This document shows, piece by piece, positions 1 to 8,579 of a DNA stretch of 64,000 nucleotides. The position numbers and the translations under genes are program-made. The notes under the pieces were generated by a model. That model made no database searches, was not told where the DNA came from, and saw nothing but the letters and a program-made list of their open reading frames with translations. The stretch is from contig NZ_FWXJ01000001.1 in NCBI RefSeq assembly GCF_900176405.1, positions 186,001 through 250,000 on the forward strand. Direction: 5' to 3'. How positions within the stretch are numbered: position 1 is the stretch's first letter; every line of letters begins with the position of its first letter. This DNA is from Polynucleobacter kasalickyi (GTDB lineage Bacteria; Pseudomonadota; Gammaproteobacteria; Burkholderiales; Burkholderiaceae).

Positions 1-2
1 TT

Positions 3-1664
3 TTAAGAAAGGCTTTTATTAAAGGTGCGGGTTTTAGTGATAAAGCTTTAGATCGTCCTGTCATTGGTATTACAAATACAGGCAGTTCGTATAATCCTTG
101 CCATGGCAATATGCCCCAGTTAATTGAAGCTGTTAAGCGAGGCGTCTTGATGGCGGGTGGTTTGCCGATGGATTTTCCGACCATCTCAATCCATGAAAGT
201 TTTGCGAATCCTACGAGTATGTATTTGCGTAATCTCATGTCGATGGAAACAGAGGAGATGATCAAGGCGCAACCGATGGACGCGATTGTTCTGATTGGTG
301 GTTGCGATAAGACGGTGCCAGCTCAATTGATGGGGGCTGCGAGTGCTGGTATCCCCGCTATTCAACTGATTACTGGATCGATGTTAACCGGATCTCATCG
401 TGGTGAAAGGGTTGGAGCCTGTACAGACTGTAGAAGATACTGGGCGAAATTCAGAGCGGGCGAAATTGACCAAGAGGAAATTGTGGAAGTTAATGAGCAG
501 TTAGTCCCTAGTGTTGGCACTTGTTCCGTGATGGGGACTGCTAGTACCATGGCATGTATTGCCGAGGCTTTAGGGATGACGGTACCTGGTGGCGCAAGTC
601 CGCCCGCTGTTACGGCGCAGAGGATGCGCATTGCCGAACAAACTGGCGAGCAAGCCGTGCAGTTGGCAAAAGATCGATTAACGATTGATAAAATTCTGAC
701 CCCAGCAGCCTTCGAAAACGCCTTAAGAGTCTTGTTAGCAACTGGTGGGTCCACCAATGGCTTGGTGCATTTAAGTGCGATTGCCGGACGCATGGGCGTG
801 GCGATTGACTTGGACGCCTTTCATGCCATGGGCCAATCCACCCCGGTATTGATTGACTTAAAACCATCTGGTCAACATTACATGGAAGACTTTGATGCGG
901 CTGGCGGCATGCCGACGTTATTACGCACACTCAAGCCACTATTGAATTTGGACGTGCTGACGGTGACAGGTCAAACCCTAGGGCAAGTGATTGATGCCTA
1001 CGGACCTACTTATCCGCAAGAAGTTGTGAAGTCCTTAGATAAGCCCATTTATCCTCAAGGCGGGATTGCAGTCTTAAGGGGGAATTTAGCACCTGGGGGA
1101 GCCATCATCAAGCAATCAGCTGCTCAAGCAAGCTTGATGGAACATACTGGCCGAGCAGTTGTTTTTGAAAATGCGCAAGATCTTGCTAACCGCATTGATG
1201 ATCCAGATTTAGATGTGCAGCCGGAGGATATTCTGGTGTTAAAAAATATTGGACCGAAAGGTGCCCCAGGCATGCCTGAGGCAGGTTACTTACCAATTCC
1301 AAAAAAATTAGCAAAACAAGGCGTGAAGGATATGGTCCGTATTTCAGATGGCAGAATGAGCGGTACTGCTTTTGGTACGATCGTGTTACATGTGACGCCT
1401 GAATCAGCGATTGGCGGTCCTTTAGCGCATGTGCAAAACGGCGATCAAATACGTTTAAGCGTTAAAAATCGTCTCATTGAATTATTAATTAGTGATCAAG
1501 AGCTTGCGCAGCGGAGTTTAAATAATCCAGTGCAAGAACCCAAGGCCACCAGGGGCTACCTAAAACTATTTTTAGATGAAGTGAATCAAGCAGATCAAGG
1601 CGTTGATTTTAATTTTTTAAGCGCTCCGATTACGGAGAAAGTACCTAAAAAGAAAAATGACTAA
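3..1664 (+). CDS. IlvD/Edd family dehydratase, 5' end cut by window edge
   Basis: The reading frame is open from the first bases, so the start lies left of the window. The visible protein has the three cysteines expected for the Fe-S cluster of this family: NPCHGN at the start, GGCDKT about 30 residues after the MPQLIEA stretch, and GTCSVMGTASTM near residue 140. A late DGRMSGTAFGT motif carries the usual catalytic serine. The family dehydrates 2,3-dihydroxy acids: dihydroxyisovalerate in branched-chain synthesis, or sugar acids such as arabonate and xylonate. No ilv genes are nearby and the window is rich in sugar-acid and carboxylate genes, so I lean to a sugar-acid dehydratase, but the substrate is not decided by sequence alone. 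Nothing suggests disruption; the 3' end is intact. Confidence 0.85.
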   Translation, partial: LRKAFIKGAGFSDKALDRPVIGITNTGSSYNPCHGNMPQLIEAVKRGVLMAGGLPMDFPTISIHESFANPTSMYLRNLMSMETEEMIKAQPMDAIVLIGGCDKTVPAQLMGAASAGIPAIQLITGSMLTGSHRGERVGACTDCRRYWAKFRAGEIDQEEIVEVNEQLVPSVGTCSVMGTASTMACIAEALGMTVPGGASPPAVTAQRMRIAEQTGEQAVQLAKDRLTIDKILTPAAFENALRVLLATGGSTNGLVHLSAIAGRMGVAIDLDAFHAMGQSTPVLIDLKPSGQHYMEDFDAAGGMPTLLRTLKPLLNLDVLTVTGQTLGQVIDAYGPTYPQEVVKSLDKPIYPQGGIAVLRGNLAPGGAIIKQSAAQASLMEHTGRAVVFENAQDLANRIDDPDLDVQPEDILVLKNIGPKGAPGMPEAGYLPIPKKLAKQGVKDMVRISDGRMSGTAFGTIVLHVTPESAIGGPLAHVQNGDQIRLSVKNRLIELLISDQELAQRSLNNPVQEPKATRGYLKLFLDEVNQADQGVDFNFLSAPITEKVPKKKND

Positions 1665-1724
1665 CCGTCATTTGTTGAGTAGCTCGTAATCCAGATAACT
1701 TCTATCTACAATTTACCCATAAAA

Positions 1725-1762
1725 AAGCCCCAACATTGAACTAAGCATAAATGTTGGGGCTT
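1725..1762 (-). terminator. Rho-independent terminator for the minus-strand remnant
   Basis: A perfect 13-bp inverted repeat (1725-1737 with 1750-1762) encloses a 12-base loop. Read on the minus strand it is followed by six T, the classical layout, and it sits about 70 bases downstream of the small minus-strand gene. On the plus strand only two T follow, so it may weakly serve the dehydratase as well. Confidence 0.8.
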
Positions 1763-1834
1763 GATGTCGACAAATAGTAATTAGACCTAATTAGTAGTCA
1801 TTGACTTAAAAAATTGAGCACTATAGGATAATTT

Positions 1835-2083
1835 TTAATCTTCCGCATCCATTGGACCCTCAAGAGTAAGTTCAAGTCGGTGACATTTTTCAGATAAAAC
1901 AACGCTGACTGTATCTTGATATTTGGCCGCAATCGCTAAATACTCGTCTTTGGCACGCGCATATTGTTTATTTGAATAGAAATTAAATGCTCTTTTGGTT
2001 TCCAAGCAAAGTTCTTTTTCAACGGTGGTCGGAGTTGTCTCAGGGTCATCATCACGTTTGCCAATCCTGTTTGAAAATAGCAT
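1835..2083 (-). CDS. Small protein with TPR-like C-terminal region, probable fragment
   Basis: An 82-residue frame with a charged N-terminus and a helical stretch (about residues 25-70: ETKRAFNFYSNKQYARAKDEY, then a C-x-x-L-E end). The helix pattern recalls the TPR-like tail found after the catalytic domain in class III adenylate cyclases, but this is a weak resemblance. It has no clear ribosome binding site. Its first bases overlap, in another frame, the end of an upstream frame at 2052-2264 that also looks coding. The two together look like one frameshifted or truncated gene. A good terminator lies downstream, so a real transcription unit once existed here. Confidence 0.4.
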   Translation of the reverse strand: MLFSNRIGKRDDDPETTPTTVEKELCLETKRAFNFYSNKQYARAKDEYLAIAAKYQDTVSVVLSEKCHRLELTLEGPMDAED

Positions 2084-2264
2084 AGAACTCTTCTGAGTTC
2101 ACTCGACCTTTAAATACTGGCAGTTGATGTTCTAGAGCTAAATTTTCTACCACGCCAGCTTCTGTCATCGTGTGAGGATATTGCCAAACCCTTTTTTCAG
2201 CGCTGATAAATGTGTTTTTTGGGTCGTCAGTTTTTACACCAACGATTTCGATAAAAGGTGAGAT
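2052..2264 (-). pseudogene. Upstream part of a decayed minus-strand gene
   Basis: Reading the minus strand from 2264 gives about 70 codons with protein-like composition (it includes the stretches GVKTDDPKNTF, VWQYPHTMTEAGVVENLALE and VNSEEFYAIFKQDW) before a TGA at 2052-2054. There is no ATG at its beginning and a stop precedes it immediately. The next frame, 1835-2083, continues in a different phase. I read this as a remnant of a larger protein that lost its N-terminus and suffered a frameshift. The family is not recognised. Confidence 0.35.
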
Positions 2265-2958
2265 TTAACCGAACAATAATTCATTCAATAAATAGTATCC
2301 TTTGTAAAAGCTACCTAGCATTACAACTTTTTTTGTTGAATGCTTCCATGTTATCCAGTAGGATTGAATTTTTCATTCCTCGCTATATAGGAATTATCAT
2401 TACAATTCAATAATTTATGCCCCAATTTGGCAAGTCTATTACTACTAAACTTTAGAATTAATTTTAGTAGTAATAGTGATTAAGCGTAATCATGAGATTG
2501 AAAAGAAATGACGCCTTGCGAAAGTGATGCTAGAGATTGGGCAACTGCTAAACAGAGCATTACATCCAATGAGTAAGTTACCGAGGAGCACCTAGTCCGG
2601 TAGTGATTCAAGATTAAATATAGAAGAGCCGTTAAAGGATCTTCACCCTAGCTATTTATCGAGCCTTGTCTTAGGTAAATTGGTGCACTAGTTCATCTTC
2701 ATGGTGCGACCTTACTGAAGGCAAATCAAAAAAAATCTAATAATGAAATATGAGTTGCAATCTTCTATCTTAAAAATTTTTGTAAAACCCAAATTGAATG
2801 AACTTCTTTGAGCACTGTCTACCGAGAGAGGCGATTCAAGTGAATAAAAGTAAGCACCTTTTTCGTTTGAGTATCAATAAAGTAAATTTTGTTTGGAAGT
2901 TTTTTTGGGTTGAGAAGATTTGTAGCATTTCAGCATATTTCTTAATTTTCTCAAAAGG
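2265..2958. other. Gene-poor A+T-rich gap
   Basis: About 700 bases without a convincing gene. Around 2505-2690 one plus-strand frame stays open apart from an in-frame stop, which may be a decayed coding segment, but nothing in it is recognisable. The promoter of the following amidase must lie in the last part; I could not assign clear -35 and -10 boxes. Confidence 0.5.
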
Positions 2959-2964
2959 ATGAAC

Positions 2965-3954
2965 ATGTCTTGGTTGCCTGATTCAATTATGTCTAGAAGA
3001 GGAGTAGCTTCTGGAAAAACAAAAGAAACGCATCATTTAACAGAAGATGCCCAAGGTAAATTTCATTACACCATCGGCCCTTATTCAGAGCCAGTATTGG
3101 TCATACAGCCAGGTGATAAAGTCATCGTAGAAACAAAAGATGCTTTTGAAGGCAAGGTGAAGACGGAAAATGACTTACCTTCAAAGGTTCTGCAAATGCC
3201 ATTTGTAAACCCTCAGAATGGACCGATCATGGTTGAAGGTGCCCAAAAAGGTGATGTGATTGCAGTTTATATTGAATCAATCAAGCCTAGGGGAGAAAAC
3301 CCTCGAGGTACTTGTGCCATGATTCCTGACTTTGGGGCTCTCAGTGGCACTGCTTTAACTGCGATGCTCCATCCTTCTTTACCAGAAGTAGTCAGAAAAG
3401 TGGATGTAGACGAGAAGGGGGTTTACTGGAGTAAGCGCGTCACGCTGCCTTACAAACCGCATATTGGAACCCTCAGTTGTTCGCCTGAAATTGATTCTAT
3501 TAATTCATTGACCCCAGATAGTCATGGTGGAAATATGGATTTACCAGATATGGGACCCGGCAGTATTACTTATTTACCGGTTCGTTCAGAAGGTGGCAGG
3601 CTCTTCATTGGGGACGCTCATGCATGTCAAGGCGATGGAGAAGTTTGTGGGACTGCGGTGGAGTTTTCTAGCACAACAACCATTCATGTGGATTTGATCA
3701 AGGGCTGGGAGATCAGTTCCCCCAGATTAGAAAATGAGCATTTAATTATGGCCATAGGGAGTGCACGCCCACTAGAGGATGCGACGCGCATTGCTTACCG
3801 TGATCTCATCTTGTGGATGAGCGCTGAGTACGGTTATGACAAGTGGGATGCTTACATGATGCTAAGTCAGTGTGGCAAGGTTCGTTTGGGTAACTTTGTT
3901 GACCCGAACTATACCGTTGGGGCAGGAATTGAAAAAAAATATTTAACGATTTAA
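2965..3954 (+). CDS. Acetamidase/formamidase family protein (short form)
   Basis: About 329 residues of the FmdA/AmdA amidase family, which hydrolyses short amides such as formamide or acetamide to ammonia and the acid. Supporting segments are the N-terminal beta-rich part with VIQPGDKVIVETKDAF, the GDVIAVYIESI stretch, and the conserved GDAHACQGDGEVCGTAVE segment late in the protein. An ATG exists at 2959, but the AAAAGGA Shine-Dalgarno touches it. The ATG at 2965 has proper spacing and gives MSWLPD, so I chose that. An SDR follows 33 bases downstream on the same strand. A second, longer member of the same family lies at 8580-9998. The substrate is unknown; cyclic amides and carbamates are also possible. 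Confidence 0.85.
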   Translation: MSWLPDSIMSRRGVASGKTKETHHLTEDAQGKFHYTIGPYSEPVLVIQPGDKVIVETKDAFEGKVKTENDLPSKVLQMPFVNPQNGPIMVEGAQKGDVIAVYIESIKPRGENPRGTCAMIPDFGALSGTALTAMLHPSLPEVVRKVDVDEKGVYWSKRVTLPYKPHIGTLSCSPEIDSINSLTPDSHGGNMDLPDMGPGSITYLPVRSEGGRLFIGDAHACQGDGEVCGTAVEFSSTTTIHVDLIKGWEISSPRLENEHLIMAIGSARPLEDATRIAYRDLILWMSAEYGYDKWDAYMMLSQCGKVRLGNFVDPNYTVGAGIEKKYLTI

Positions 3955-3987
3955 AAAATTAGCTTACATTTATAAAGGAAAAATCAA

Positions 3988-4752
3988 ATGGATTTAAAAC
4001 TAGCAGGCATGTCAGCACTCGTAACCGGTGGCACAAAGGGTATCGGTCGAGCGATTGTCGAAACACTCCTTCAGGAAGGGGTTAACGTCTCTTTTTGCGC
4101 CAGAAATCAATCTGAAATAGATGAGACCTTGCAGTCTCTACAATCGAGATTCAGTCAAAAAATATTTGGCATGCAGGCGGATGTCGGCGATGCCAGTGAA
4201 TTAAATAAATGGGTGTTGAGCTCTGCTGAATATTTAGGGGGCATAGATCTTGTGGTTTCAAATGTAAGTGCTCTTTCAATAGGTACAGATGAAGAGAGTT
4301 GGAAAAAAGGATTTGATATTGACGTGATGGGTAGTGTTCGCTTCATTGAATATGCGATGCCTTGGTTGAAAAAAAGTAAAGCAGCCAGCATCGTAACAAT
4401 CTCTAGTGTTTCAGGTCGTGAGATTGATTTTGCCGCAGGCCCATATGGTAGTTTCAAGGCATCACTGATTCACTATACGCAAGGACTAGCATATCAATTA
4501 GCCGGTCAAAATATTCGTGCAAACACAGTATCACCAGGCAACACATATTTCCCTGGTGGTGTATGGAACCAAATCGAAGAGGGAAATCCGCAGCTCTTTA
4601 AAGAGTCTTTGGCTTTGAACCCAACTGGCAGAATGGGTACTCCACAAGAAATGGCAAATGCAGTAGTGTTTCTCTCAAGTCCGGCAGCAAGTTTTATTAC
4701 CGGTACGAATTTAGTAGTGGATGGTGCTTTGACAAGAGGCGTACAGTTTTAA
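3988..4752 (+). CDS. SDR family NAD(P)-dependent oxidoreductase
   Basis: A 254-residue classical short-chain dehydrogenase. The nucleotide-binding TGGTKGIG motif is at residues 13-20, SNVS (the NNAG-equivalent) at about 91-94, catalytic serines at 139-140 (TISSVSG) and the Y-x3-K pair at Y153/K157. The C-terminal substrate loop begins with SPGNTYFPGG. It follows the acetamidase/formamidase by 33 bases with an AAAGGA site just before the ATG, so the two are probably co-transcribed. This suggests a step oxidising or reducing a hydroxy or keto group on the amide substrate or product. The exact substrate cannot be read from sequence. Confidence 0.9.
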   Translation: MDLKLAGMSALVTGGTKGIGRAIVETLLQEGVNVSFCARNQSEIDETLQSLQSRFSQKIFGMQADVGDASELNKWVLSSAEYLGGIDLVVSNVSALSIGTDEESWKKGFDIDVMGSVRFIEYAMPWLKKSKAASIVTISSVSGREIDFAAGPYGSFKASLIHYTQGLAYQLAGQNIRANTVSPGNTYFPGGVWNQIEEGNPQLFKESLALNPTGRMGTPQEMANAVVFLSSPAASFITGTNLVVDGALTRGVQF

Positions 4753-5604
4753 TCTTCTTCTAAAGAAAAATCCTAAGTAACATTATTGATCATTTAATCA
4801 TGTGCCTAAGGAAGATGACGATAAATTTTTTCATCTGATGATTTTGGATGCGTTGGTATTACTCTTCGAATCCAAAATCATTACTCATCTCAAATACCCA
4901 GATGTATTAACACCTCGCTGGTGCAAAAACATACCAACAATCTTGATCTTCAAATTAATTAAAAGATTTTGTAGCGTGCATCAAAAACTTCAGCGAGACT
5001 CTCCATGTGCGATGAAATTCGCTTATTCACTCCTCAGTGAAACATTCAAACTAATTGATGAGTAGCATTTAAAGCCGGTGCTTTTCTGCGGTAACTCACA
5101 ATCACTGCCCATGAAAAATTTGCGTAAATTTTTTTTCTTTGAAATGAAATAGATGAATAGTTTTTTGTTGTTAAAAAAATGATGATGAATTGAAATATTT
5201 TTCGTAGAGCAACTACCTAATGAGTGGATAGAGTTTGCTGAAAATTTTTATTTAACAGCTTGATTCGAGCATTCAGAAAAAATTAGAAAACCTTAGAGCC
5301 AATCCAGTAAAGGGTTTAGATGGATATGTCTTGCACAAGTAATCGATGCAAAAAAATAATAAAGAATTAGTAACATCAACATCAATAACATCAACATCAG
5401 ATTGTTTAAATAAAAAATATTTTTTTATTTATTATTTTTAGTCCCAAGATGATGCAAGAGTTCAACAAAACTGCTTAATGTTGAGTGTAAATAATTGAAC
5501 TGCACCAAAAGAAATCTTGATCAATCCAAAATGGTACGCTGCTAAAAAAGTGAAATTTTTTCGAGTGGTAAATTGAACTTTTAAACCCACCAAGGAGAGA
5601 TTTT
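4753..5604. other. Gene-poor A+T-rich gap before the ABC transporter operon
   Basis: About 850 bases with no supported gene. It has a weak 87-codon GTG frame (4802-5065) of improbable composition, a 15-bp tandem repeat (5371-5400), and an A/T-only inverted repeat near 5406-5430. The last 120 bases must contain the promoter of the solute-binding protein; no boxes could be assigned with confidence. Confidence 0.5.
5371..5400. repeat. Tandem 15-bp repeat
   Basis: Two adjacent copies of TAACATCAACATCAA that differ only at the last base, each itself built on an ACATCA hexamer. They lie in the noncoding gap upstream of the ABC transporter. Confidence 0.8.
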
Positions 5605-6525
5605 ATGTTTTCAATTTTCGACGTATTTAAATCACAGGAAAGAGCAAATTGTTCTAGCCCAAGTAGATTGATCAAGGTGCTCTTCACTGCAGCACTAGGA
5701 CTAGGATTGTTGGCATCAACAGCATCTTACGCAGCACCAACTAAAGCATGTTTGGATTTGCAAGCAAAGTATCCTCAGTTCAAAGGGATCACAATTGTTG
5801 ATGCAATCAACCCACATACGCCTGGTTATGAATCTCTTGACCCAAAGGATCCCAATAAATATATTGGTTTTGATATCGATTTAGTTGAGGAGCTTGGTAC
5901 TTGCTTAGGATTTAAAGTGAGCTACAAACCGGTCGCTTTCGCAGCATTAATTCCAACCTTGCAAAGTGGTCAAGCAGACATCGTGATTTCGGATATTTAT
6001 GCTACAGAAGATAGAGCTAAAGCAGTTGACTTTATTACCTATTCAAAAGTATCTGATGGTGTCTTGGTAGTTAAAGGCAATCCAAAAAAGATTACTGGTA
6101 TTAATACCTCTCTTTGTGGCGCAATTGCAGCTGAGAACACTGGTTATGTAGAAGTTCCACTGATCGAGAATCTTGCTGCTGCTTGTAAAAAAGAGGGTAA
6201 GCCAGTACCCGTTGTGCAACTCTATGACAATAATGCTGCCTGTATTCAAGCAATCTTGGCTGGTAGAGCGGACACCTACGTGAATGACGTGAATACTGTT
6301 GATCAAGCTGTTAAAGCGTATCCGGATAAGCTTGAGAAGGCTGTGGCTGTAACTTTGCCATACTTTGTAGGTATTGGTGTTCCTAAGAATAAGCCCGAAT
6401 TCAGAGATGCAATTTTTGCTGCACTGAAGGACTCTATTAAGACAGGTAGCGTTAAGCAAATGCTCAAAAAATGGGGATTGGATGAAGCCTCAATTCCTGA
6501 GCCAACGATTATTTCTAGCAAATAA
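5605..6525 (+). CDS. ABC transporter substrate-binding protein, family 3 (amino-acid type)
   Basis: 306 residues with a long N-terminus and signal segment (hydrophobic VLFTAALGLGLLAST, cleavage likely near A43), then a type-II periplasmic binding fold of SBP_bac_3 type. Family features are YIGFDIDLVEELG, the PTLQSGQADIVISDIYATEDRAKAVDF segment and a C-terminal TGSVKQMLKKWG. AAGGAGA is placed seven bases before the ATG, a strong start. It delivers a small amino-acid-like or opine-like ligand to the fused membrane/ATPase protein 24 bases downstream. With RidA and an amidase in the same run of genes, the ligand may be an amide- or amine-containing compound. Confidence 0.9.
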   Translation: MFSIFDVFKSQERANCSSPSRLIKVLFTAALGLGLLASTASYAAPTKACLDLQAKYPQFKGITIVDAINPHTPGYESLDPKDPNKYIGFDIDLVEELGTCLGFKVSYKPVAFAALIPTLQSGQADIVISDIYATEDRAKAVDFITYSKVSDGVLVVKGNPKKITGINTSLCGAIAAENTGYVEVPLIENLAAACKKEGKPVPVVQLYDNNAACIQAILAGRADTYVNDVNTVDQAVKAYPDKLEKAVAVTLPYFVGIGVPKNKPEFRDAIFAALKDSIKTGSVKQMLKKWGLDEASIPEPTIISSK

Positions 6526-6549
6526 TTAGCCACCTAAAGGATCATATAT

Positions 6550-8130
6550 ATGGAACTCTTTCTTCACTACCTCACTATGCAATACCTCTTGGACGGAATT
6601 TTAATGTCTATTCAAGTTACTTGTTTGGGACTGTTGGGAGGGTTCCTGTTAGGTGCAATATTAGCGAGTATGTTGATTTCTAGGAATGTCTGGATATCAG
6701 GGTTTGCAAGAACCTACGCAGTTATTTTTAGAGGTACACCCTTAATTTTGCAAATGGTCTTTTTTTACGACGCATTGCCACATATTGGGTTAAAGTTTAC
6801 AGCCATGACCGCAGCCGGTTTAGCATTGGCTGCAAATGAAGCGCCATTTATTGCAGAAATTTTAAGATCTGGCATTCTTGGCGTGGATCGAGGACAGACC
6901 GTTGCAGGGCAAGCCTTAGGCATGACACCTTGGGTTCTCATGAGGCGAATTATTGCGCCACAAGCCATCCGTACGATGATTCCAGCGTTTGGAAATGAAA
7001 CCGTAAGCGCTTTAAAAAATTCATCACTAGCTTCCTTTGTATCCGTTCAAGAGTTAACGCTCAGAAGTACACAATTAGCCTCTTCAACATTTGATTTTTT
7101 CTCAATTTTTTGTGCTTCAGGATTGTTATACCTATTACTTACCAGCGGGGTAAGTATTATTCAGTTAATCACTGAGTATCTTTTAGATTTAGATAAAAAA
7201 ACAGCAAGACAAAAGCAACTAAAGTCATTGTTGAATGTTGTTTTAGGTAGAAAAGAGGTAGGAATAAATGTTCATTTAACTGCACCTGTACCTTTTTCAT
7301 CAGATTTCGTATCCGTACCTAAGGTTTCGCAAAAAACGCAGGCACTGAACAATAGCAATGAATCCGAATTAGTTGTTCATGTCGAAAAACTCGTAAAGCA
7401 ATATGGCGATACGATTGTCCTCAATGAACTTGATCTGAAGGTCAATAAGAGTGAAGTAGTCGTCCTATTGGGACCAAGTGGCTCTGGTAAGAGCACCTTA
7501 TTAAGATGTATCAACCTACTCGATCAATCAGATGCAGGTTCAGTCCACATTGCAGGGCAATGGATGGGCTTGCAACATGATGGTCGTCACATGAATCCAA
7601 GTGAAATCGCATTGCAAAGATCCCGTGTCGGGGTTGGCATGGTGTTTCAACAATTTAATTTATTTGCACATTTGACCGTTCTTGAAAATGTGGCAGGCCC
7701 CTTGCGTTGGGTTTATGGAATGGAAAAGAAGCAATCTTACGCCAGAGCGATGGAGCTACTTCAACGCGTAGATTTAGCAGATAAGGCAGACGCATTACCT
7801 AGACACTTGTCTGGCGGGCAGCAACAAAGGGTTGCCATTGCAAGGGCCTTAGCGCCAAGTCCAAGCTTGTTATTGTTGGATGAACCAACCTCTGCTTTAG
7901 ACCCTGAATTAGTTCACGAAGTCTTATCAGTGATTAGGAAGCTGTCGATTGATGATAAGTTAACGATGATTATTTCAACACATCAACTTAAATTTGCTCG
8001 TGAAATTGCCGATCGAGTAATTTTCCTGAGTGGTGGAAAAATCATTGAAAGTGGACCCGCAGAGGAAATTCTCACGACTCCAAAGCATCCATTGACGCAG
8101 AGATTTTTGAATATTATGACAGCGGATTAA
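6550..8130 (+). CDS. Fused amino-acid ABC transporter permease and ATP-binding protein
   Basis: 526 residues joining two subunits that are normally separate. Residues 1-215 are a HisM/GlnP-type permease with about five membrane segments and the cytoplasmic EAA loop (GQALGMTPWVLMRRIIAPQA, residues 120-139). Residues 216-270 are a polar linker. Residues 275-526 form a GlnQ-type ATPase with Walker A GPSGSGKST (308-316), Q-loop VFQQFN, signature LSGGQQQR, Walker B LLLLDEPTSALD and a His switch (STHQ). No stop or frameshift separates the halves. The binding protein is immediately upstream and no other permease is present, so the importer would be built from two copies of this chain. Confidence 0.93.
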   Translation: MELFLHYLTMQYLLDGILMSIQVTCLGLLGGFLLGAILASMLISRNVWISGFARTYAVIFRGTPLILQMVFFYDALPHIGLKFTAMTAAGLALAANEAPFIAEILRSGILGVDRGQTVAGQALGMTPWVLMRRIIAPQAIRTMIPAFGNETVSALKNSSLASFVSVQELTLRSTQLASSTFDFFSIFCASGLLYLLLTSGVSIIQLITEYLLDLDKKTARQKQLKSLLNVVLGRKEVGINVHLTAPVPFSSDFVSVPKVSQKTQALNNSNESELVVHVEKLVKQYGDTIVLNELDLKVNKSEVVVLLGPSGSGKSTLLRCINLLDQSDAGSVHIAGQWMGLQHDGRHMNPSEIALQRSRVGVGMVFQQFNLFAHLTVLENVAGPLRWVYGMEKKQSYARAMELLQRVDLADKADALPRHLSGGQQQRVAIARALAPSPSLLLLDEPTSALDPELVHEVLSVIRKLSIDDKLTMIISTHQLKFAREIADRVIFLSGGKIIESGPAEEILTTPKHPLTQRFLNIMTAD

Positions 8131-8138
8131 ATACAACT

Positions 8139-8540
8139 ATGCAAAAAAAGAAAGAATCTTTTTCATTTAAAGCCAGCTCAGGTGTTCCACCTCAAGTGGG
8201 GCCATTCTCCCATGCTACACGTTGGGGTGATCTGTTGTTTGTCACGGGTCAAATGCCTACAGATCCAAATACCGGAAAAGTGGTCGATGGTGGCCTCATT
8301 CCTCAGTCGATTCAAGTCAAAAAAAATCTAGAAGCAGTCGTAGCCCATTTTGGCTTGACTTTGGACGATGCCTTAATGGTCCGAGTTTATCTTGAGTCAT
8401 TTGATGATTATGATGAGTTTAACGATTGCTACAAGACATGGTTTACCAAAGAGTTACCGAGTCGGACTTGCGTTGGAGTACATGGTTTAGCAGTTGGTGC
8501 ATTAGTCGAAATTGATTTAATTTTAGGTATTCCAAATTAA
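8139..8540 (+). CDS. RidA/YjgF/YER057c family protein
   Basis: 133 residues, the normal length for this trimeric family. It has the GPFSHA opening, FVTGQMP turn and the conserved arginine R109 in PSRTCVGV that binds the carboxylate of imine substrates. Canonical RidA hydrolyses reactive enamine/imine intermediates to keto acids and ammonia; members linked to catabolic operons act on pathway-specific imines. It starts eight bases after the transporter stop and is followed by the large amidase, so a role in degradation of the imported compound is more likely than general housekeeping. Confidence 0.9.
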   Translation: MQKKKESFSFKASSGVPPQVGPFSHATRWGDLLFVTGQMPTDPNTGKVVDGGLIPQSIQVKKNLEAVVAHFGLTLDDALMVRVYLESFDDYDEFNDCYKTWFTKELPSRTCVGVHGLAVGALVEIDLILGIPN

Positions 8541-8579
8541 TTTGTTAGAGCTAACTTTATTTTTTATTCAGGAGATTTA

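Noticed and set aside
2505-2690. Possible decayed gene in the gap before the short amidase
   Set aside because: A frame is open apart from one stop, but nothing in its translation is recognisable and there is no start signal.
4802-5065. 87-codon plus-strand GTG frame in the gap after the SDR
   Set aside because: No ribosome binding site, improbable composition, no recognisable motif, and it sits in A+T-rich noncoding DNA.
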